Origin: Planctomycetota bacterium | GTDB taxonomy: Bacteria > Planctomycetota > B129-G9 | Assembly (NCBI GenBank): GCA_030607235.1 | Contig: JAUWEX010000024.1 | Span: 1 to 10,143 of the forward strand | Length of the DNA stretch: 10,143 nt | Direction of reading: 5' to 3' | In this document: in pieces, positions 6,327 through 10,143 of the stretch | How the letters are laid out: the number at the start of each line of letters is the position of its first letter | How positions within the stretch are numbered: position 1 is the stretch's first letter | Program-made: the position numbers and the translations under genes | Notes under the pieces: model-generated | The model's database searches: none | What the model saw: only the letters and a program-made list of their open reading frames with translations | Told to the model about the DNA's origin: nothing

Positions 6327-6368
6327 GTTATGGACTGCCTTCACGCGGAATCCGAACAGGAGAGCGCA

Positions 6369-7910
6369 ATGAAATACGCATTCGTAATTTTGATATCGGT
6401 AGTTCTGATTTTTGCCGAAGGCTGCACGGTCGGCGAAAAGCCGGACGCGGACAAAAAAGATAACGCCGGAATCAATCCGGAGGTGCAGGCCATGGTCAAC
6501 GCCCGCAAGTGGGTCGAGGAAGGGCTGCAATTGCTGGATGTGCATATGAGTCATACGGACGAGAAAGGGCTCCCCTTCAAGATGCTGGAGTTGGCGAAGT
6601 TGCAGGCCCTGACCGGCGACAGAGAGGGGGCGCGAGCGACTTTCGAGCGTATTACGAAGCACCTGACGGCACAGGGGAAGTTGAATTATTGGAAACACCC
6701 CCTGGCGCATTATGAGGTGATGGCGGGGTTGCACGATATGGCCATGGAGACAGTGAAGGACTTTGTTGGTCGCGATAGAGGGACCTGGTACAACATAGTC
6801 GTGTATGAGTCCAGAGCCGGTTTTTACGACAACGCCATGCGGACTGCCGAGTGCGTGAATGCGGACAAAGAGGAAGGGTATTTGATAGTAGCGTATACTG
6901 CCGCAACGGCGGGGGATTACGCAAAGGCCAAGGAGGCGGCTGCGCATTTGCAGGCCCAGAAAACGGCGGCTCTCATGTACATAGCGATTCACGAGCAGAA
7001 ATCCGGCGACAGCGAGGCGGCGAAAGAGACGTTTCGACTTGCCGAACAGGCCGCCGAGACAATCAAGGACAAAAGCCCGTATTTGACGATCGTCGTCGCG
7101 GATTTGAAGGCGACTCTCGGCGACAAGGCCGGCGCACGGGAATGCCTTGATAAAGCGCGTGTTAGTTTGTACGGTTTAGCAGGCATGGATGTTATGAGTG
7201 AATGTCTGTGTGAAATCGCAGTGGTGGAAGCCAAAGCGATCGGCAAAGACGCTGCGCTCAAGACGTTTCAGGAAGCGGGCGAGATCGCCAATAAATCAAA
7301 ACAATCGCAGCATTGGTGGGAAAAGATTATAGAGTACAAGGTCAAAGCGGGTTTTTATGCCGAGGCAAAGGCGGATGTGGGGAAATTAAGGGTGGATTAT
7401 AGTATCACCAAGGCGGTGGAAAAGATTGCACTGGCGGAGATCGAGGCGGGTCTTCATAAACAGGCCACAGAGACCGTAAACCTGATAAAGAGTATGAGGA
7501 ATAGACAAGACTCTTTATCCAAAATTGCTATGGCACAAATACGCGCCGGGGCGCTGGAGGAGGCCGCTAAAATAATATATGCGCTTGATTGGCGGTTTGC
7601 CGATCCCGAACCCCTTCTTTTGGCTCTGGGGAATGCGGAGATTGCTGCAGGTGACACACGGCATCTGGAAGAGAGAATCAGCGCGTTAACCAAAGAGAAT
7701 TCCGGCCTGCCGTCCAAAGAGGTCTTTGAATTGCTAGCCAGGAGCGGCCAGGACGATCGGCTGACAAAACTTTACGAGGAGTCCAAATCACGGCGGTCGG
7801 AGAAATCAACGGAAGTGTTGCAAAACTGCATCGCCATCATTCAAGGCTACTTAAACCGAGCGCAGGACTTGAAGCGCGCGGCCGATGCCGCCGGGCGCGA
7901 TGAGCGATGA
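6369..7910 (+). CDS. TPR-like repeat lipoprotein
   Basis: A 513-residue protein. The start is set by AGGAG (6358-6362), 6 nt before ATG 6369. The open frame reaches back to 6204 but crosses the promoter and terminator, so the longer form is rejected. A short signal peptide ends in AEGC (Cys19), a probable though unusual lipobox (Glu at -2), so it is expected in the periplasm or on a membrane. The rest is an all-helical solenoid of roughly eleven units of 33-40 residues. These are marked by turns such as TGDREGA, AGLHDMA, AGFYDNA, AGDYAKA, SGDSEAA, LGDKAGA, AGFYAEA, AGLHKQA, AGALEEA and AGDTRHL, each followed by an A-type helix. Such solenoids usually bind peptides or other proteins; the partner is unknown. 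It ends 6 bases from the stop codon of nadC on the other strand, so the two mRNAs probably overlap at their 3' ends. Confidence 0.82.
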   Translation: MKYAFVILISVVLIFAEGCTVGEKPDADKKDNAGINPEVQAMVNARKWVEEGLQLLDVHMSHTDEKGLPFKMLELAKLQALTGDREGARATFERITKHLTAQGKLNYWKHPLAHYEVMAGLHDMAMETVKDFVGRDRGTWYNIVVYESRAGFYDNAMRTAECVNADKEEGYLIVAYTAATAGDYAKAKEAAAHLQAQKTAALMYIAIHEQKSGDSEAAKETFRLAEQAAETIKDKSPYLTIVVADLKATLGDKAGARECLDKARVSLYGLAGMDVMSECLCEIAVVEAKAIGKDAALKTFQEAGEIANKSKQSQHWWEKIIEYKVKAGFYAEAKADVGKLRVDYSITKAVEKIALAEIEAGLHKQATETVNLIKSMRNRQDSLSKIAMAQIRAGALEEAAKIIYALDWRFADPEPLLLALGNAEIAAGDTRHLEERISALTKENSGLPSKEVFELLARSGQDDRLTKLYEESKSRRSEKSTEVLQNCIAIIQGYLNRAQDLKRAADAAGRDER

Positions 7911-7916
7911 CAGGAC

Positions 7917-8783
7917 CTATTTGAACAGCAGCGAGATGTCGGCGGCAGGCGCGGAGTGCGTGAGCGCGCCTATGGAAATGCGGTGAACCCCGGTGCCGGC
8001 GATCTCGGCGACCGTCTCCAGATTCACGTTGCCCGACGTCTCGAAAAGCACGCTATCGTTGGTCTTGCGGCCCATCAGCACCGCCTGCCGCATCTCGGCG
8101 GTGGACATGTTGTCGAGTAGAATGCAGTCCGGCGTCGACGAAAGACACGCCGCGACCTCGTTGAGGTTGCGCGCCTCGATTTCGATAAACGTCTCCTTGC
8201 CGAGTTTTTCGCGCATCGCGTCGAGGGTCTGCTTGATCGTGCGCCCGGCGTCGGCGGCCATGCGGATGTGATTCTCCTTGATGAGCACCGCATCGTACAG
8301 GCCCATTCGGTGGTTGACGCCGCCGCCGCATTTCACGGCGTGTTTTTCCAGCGCCCTCCAGCCCGGCGTCGTTTTGCGCGTGTCCAGTATCTTCGCTCCA
8401 GTGTCCGCCATCGCCTCGACGAAGCGGTGCGTGAGTGTGGCGATGCCGGTGAGACGCTGCAAAAAATTCAGCGCCGTGCGCTCGGCTTTGAGCAGGGCCG
8501 CGCCCTCGCCCTCGACTACGGCGAGCATATCTCCGGCGGTAAACGCCTCGCCGTCTTTTTTGCGGGCCTCGAACTTTACCGCCGGGTCGAGCGCGCGAAA
8601 TACCGCTTCGGCGACGCCGATTCCGGCCAGCGTACCGTCCTGCTTGGCGATGATTTCGGCCCGCGCCGGTGTCTGTGGCGCGACGATGTTGTCGGTGGTT
8701 ATGTCGCCGGCGCCGAGATCCTCCTGGAGCGCGGAGAGTATTTGCATCTTGAGGTCGTCGAGTTTCAAATCGTCGGGCTTCAT
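7917..8783 (-). CDS. nadC: nicotinate-nucleotide diphosphorylase (carboxylating), quinolinate phosphoribosyltransferase
   Basis: The enzyme converts quinolinate and PRPP to nicotinate mononucleotide, CO2 and PPi, the third step of de novo NAD synthesis in the cytoplasm. The 288-residue protein has the normal length and all main motifs: EDLGAGDITTD (21-31), Glu101-Arg102 (ERTALNFLQRLTGIAT), DTRKTTPG (134-141), KCGGGVNHRMGLYDAVLIKENH-type block with His158, Arg159 and Lys169, EIEARN (201-206), LLDNM with Asp224, and ETSGN from Glu248. The start is the ATG at 8783, 7 nt after an AGGA; the frame continues upstream to 8957 without conserved residues and crosses the promoter, so it is not used. nadA and nadB are not in the window, so it stands as a single-gene unit. 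Confidence 0.96.
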   Translation of the reverse strand: MKPDDLKLDDLKMQILSALQEDLGAGDITTDNIVAPQTPARAEIIAKQDGTLAGIGVAEAVFRALDPAVKFEARKKDGEAFTAGDMLAVVEGEGAALLKAERTALNFLQRLTGIATLTHRFVEAMADTGAKILDTRKTTPGWRALEKHAVKCGGGVNHRMGLYDAVLIKENHIRMAADAGRTIKQTLDAMREKLGKETFIEIEARNLNEVAACLSSTPDCILLDNMSTAEMRQAVLMGRKTNDSVLFETSGNVNLETVAEIAGTGVHRISIGALTHSAPAADISLLFK

Positions 8784-8832
8784 GTGTTTTCCTGTGTTAT
8801 CTTGTTTGCCAGGGACAGATTTTTGTTCTCGT

Positions 8833-8862
8833 ATTATAACATTTCGAACGGCGGATTGTCTT
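8833..8862 (-). promoter_or_regulatory. nadC promoter with extended -10
   Basis: On the minus strand a perfect TATAAT (8833-8838) is preceded by TGT (8839-8841), an extended -10. AAGACA (8857-8862, 4/6 of the consensus) lies 18 bp upstream of it. The start near 8826 gives a leader of about 40 nt. No NadR or NiaR-type operator was recognised around it. Confidence 0.7.
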
Positions 8863-9032
8863 GTGTCGAAGAAAAAAACCGGTGGTTTTTCCTGTTTTTC
8901 GCTTATCCTTTGCGGTTTGCGGAAAAATAAGCCGCCCCGAGGCTCTATGGTGGACAAGGGGTCAAACCGACGCTATCATACTGCGTACCATATAACGAAA
9001 GCCTATTTACTTTTGTCTGACGGGATTCGAAT

Positions 9033-10143
9033 ATGCCGAATAGAACAACTTTGATCGTTGCGCTGCTTGCGGCGACTCTTATTATTCCCGCGGTTTCGCC
9101 GGGCGAAACCCAAAAGCCGAAAAACCCCGAGCACGTCGTCAGCACCGCGGCATACGAAGACAACCAGATAGTTCAGGCTCTCATCGAGGTCGGCGACAGG
9201 ATGGCGGCGCACGGTGAGATAGCCGATGCGATCGAAACATACCAGCAGGCCCTCGAAGATACGCTCGATCGCAGCCCTTCGGCCCTCATCGAAACAGGCG
9301 AATCCACCGCCGACAAACTTGCCTATTACCGGCCATGCCTGGATGTCATCCGCGAGCGCATGATGCGGATGAACGATGACGATGTCGCCGTTTATCGCCA
9401 AAAATACGAGTCTTCCACCGCGCACACGGTCAGGAAGGCCATTGAGATGCGCGATATGGAGGCAATGCTCGATATCAGCCGCCGCAGGCCGTATACCGTG
9501 GCCGGAATCCGCGCCGCCGAAATCAGCGCGGACGTGGCGATGGAGAACGCAGACTTCGTCCTGGCCGCCGATATCTGCGGCCGCGCCCTCGAAATCATCC
9601 GCAAATACCCGAAAATTTTCTGCAACACCGGCCCGGCGCGCGCGGCGTTCTACGCCAAGGCTGCCGCGGCCTACGCCGCTTCCGGCAACAAGGAGGGACT
9701 TGACCGGATAGCGACCGCAGTGGCCGAGGACAAGGCGCTGGGCGCCGAAAAGATTCTGATTGACGGCAAACCCACTACCCTCGCGGCCCACGTCGACGAA
9801 ATCGCAAAGACCTTCGAAGCTCCCAGGACGCCCACAACTCCGGGATACCCGATGCTCGGCGGCGGCGACACACGCGCCGCGATTATGGGCGGGCGCGGCG
9901 GAATCGGTTTGCGGAAATGGCATTACGAGGTGGAATACAAAGACAGGGACTATTACGGAAGGCAGCAGAAAATCGCGTCGCACATCCTTATCCCGCCCAT
10001 CCCCACGGCCAGCGGAGGCCGTATTTATCTCAACACCGGATACGGCATGATTGCCCTGAGTGAATACGACGGCACGGAGATATTCGGCGCAAGCCTCTCG
10101 AACCCCGACCAGCCCCGGGCGCGCTTGCAGCTTCAGGAAACCC
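9033..10143 (+). CDS. exported helical-repeat plus PQQ-like beta-propeller protein, 3' end missing
   Basis: The frame runs open from ATG 9033 to the window edge (370 codons, no stop). An in-frame TGA at 9018-9020 excludes an earlier start. The Shine-Dalgarno is weak (CGGGA, 8 nt away). Residues 1-24 are a Sec signal peptide with no lipobox, so the protein is exported. Residues about 50-75 resemble a TPR unit (GDRMAAHGEIADAIETYQQ), followed by more helices, including DDVAVYRQKYE and an ADFVLAADICGRAL segment. From about residue 290, KWHYEVEYK and GGRIYLNTGYGMIALSEYDG look like the first blades of a PQQ-type or BamB-like propeller. I recall this order, helical front with an xLYRxxV-like segment then propeller, mainly from planctomycetes. 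The function is unknown; binding of proteins or polymers outside the inner membrane is likely. The cut 3' end prevents counting blades. Confidence 0.82.
   Translation, partial: MPNRTTLIVALLAATLIIPAVSPGETQKPKNPEHVVSTAAYEDNQIVQALIEVGDRMAAHGEIADAIETYQQALEDTLDRSPSALIETGESTADKLAYYRPCLDVIRERMMRMNDDDVAVYRQKYESSTAHTVRKAIEMRDMEAMLDISRRRPYTVAGIRAAEISADVAMENADFVLAADICGRALEIIRKYPKIFCNTGPARAAFYAKAAAAYAASGNKEGLDRIATAVAEDKALGAEKILIDGKPTTLAAHVDEIAKTFEAPRTPTTPGYPMLGGGDTRAAIMGGRGGIGLRKWHYEVEYKDRDYYGRQQKIASHILIPPIPTASGGRIYLNTGYGMIALSEYDGTEIFGASLSNPDQPRARLQLQET

Noticed and set aside
6204..6368. N-terminal extension of the TPR lipoprotein to 6204
   Set aside because: It would put the -35 and -10 boxes and the terminator inside the gene and would hide the signal peptide that begins at 6369.
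8874..8890. AAAAACC/GGTTTTT hairpin as a terminator
   Set aside because: Only two G-C pairs and a three-base loop, and no gene ends close to it on either strand.
8268..8930. Plus-strand frame opposite nadC
   Set aside because: nadC carries all its catalytic motifs on the minus strand; the plus frame also runs through the nadC promoter.
8784..8957. N-terminal extension of nadC to 8957
   Set aside because: It would cover an excellent extended -10 promoter; family length and the Shine-Dalgarno support 8783.
9003..9983. A 326-residue minus-strand frame near the right end
   Set aside because: The opposite strand has a signal peptide, a helical repeat and propeller-like blades in an open frame; the minus frame has a composition typical of a shadow.
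1..10143. CRISPR arrays, insertion sequences, phage genes, toxin-antitoxin pairs or defence islands
   Set aside because: No regularly spaced direct repeats, transposase motifs, terminal inverted repeats or characteristic gene pairs were seen on either strand.

Overview
This window most likely comes from a bacterium of the Planctomycetota or a related PVC lineage. The best evidence is the gene that runs off the right end. It has an exported N-terminal helical module ahead of what looks like a PQQ-type beta-propeller, an architecture I associate with planctomycetes. Several planctomycete-like lipoproteins and a tRNA without an encoded CCA fit the same picture. This lineage call is inference: no rRNA or marker gene is present.

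Layout. Positions 3-1607 (+) hold the 3' part of gpmI, a cofactor-independent phosphoglycerate mutase with unusual active-site substitutions. A hairpin-rich, repeat-like stretch follows (about 1581-1778), then a small lipoprotein on the minus strand (1779-2180). Divergent from it, with its own promoter, is a tRNA-Arg(CCU) gene (2314-2691). A 304-nt group I self-splicing intron interrupts it directly after the anticodon (2351-2654). This is the most notable feature of the window. Next comes a plus-strand run: a single-span membrane protein (2760-3413), an RluD-type pseudouridine synthase (3481-4506), and a protein-kinase-fold enzyme (4503-5300) whose TTG start overlaps the rluD stop codon.

Positions 5317-6099 (-) and 6369-7910 (+) are divergent predicted lipoproteins, the second made of TPR-like repeats. 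The 269 bases between them hold a sigma-70-type promoter and, only about 75 nt downstream, a strong intrinsic terminator. That suggests an attenuated leader or a short non-coding RNA. nadC (7917-8783, minus) ends 6 bases from the lipoprotein stop codon and has a very good extended -10 promoter. The last gene (9033 to the end, plus) is cut by the window edge.

Functionally this is a mixed housekeeping region (glycolysis, rRNA modification, NAD synthesis, a tRNA) interleaved with envelope proteins. I see no CRISPR array, insertion sequence, phage module or defence island. The nearest thing to an undescribed system is the compact group I intron, which encodes no protein, together with the promoter-terminator leader at 6219-6326.
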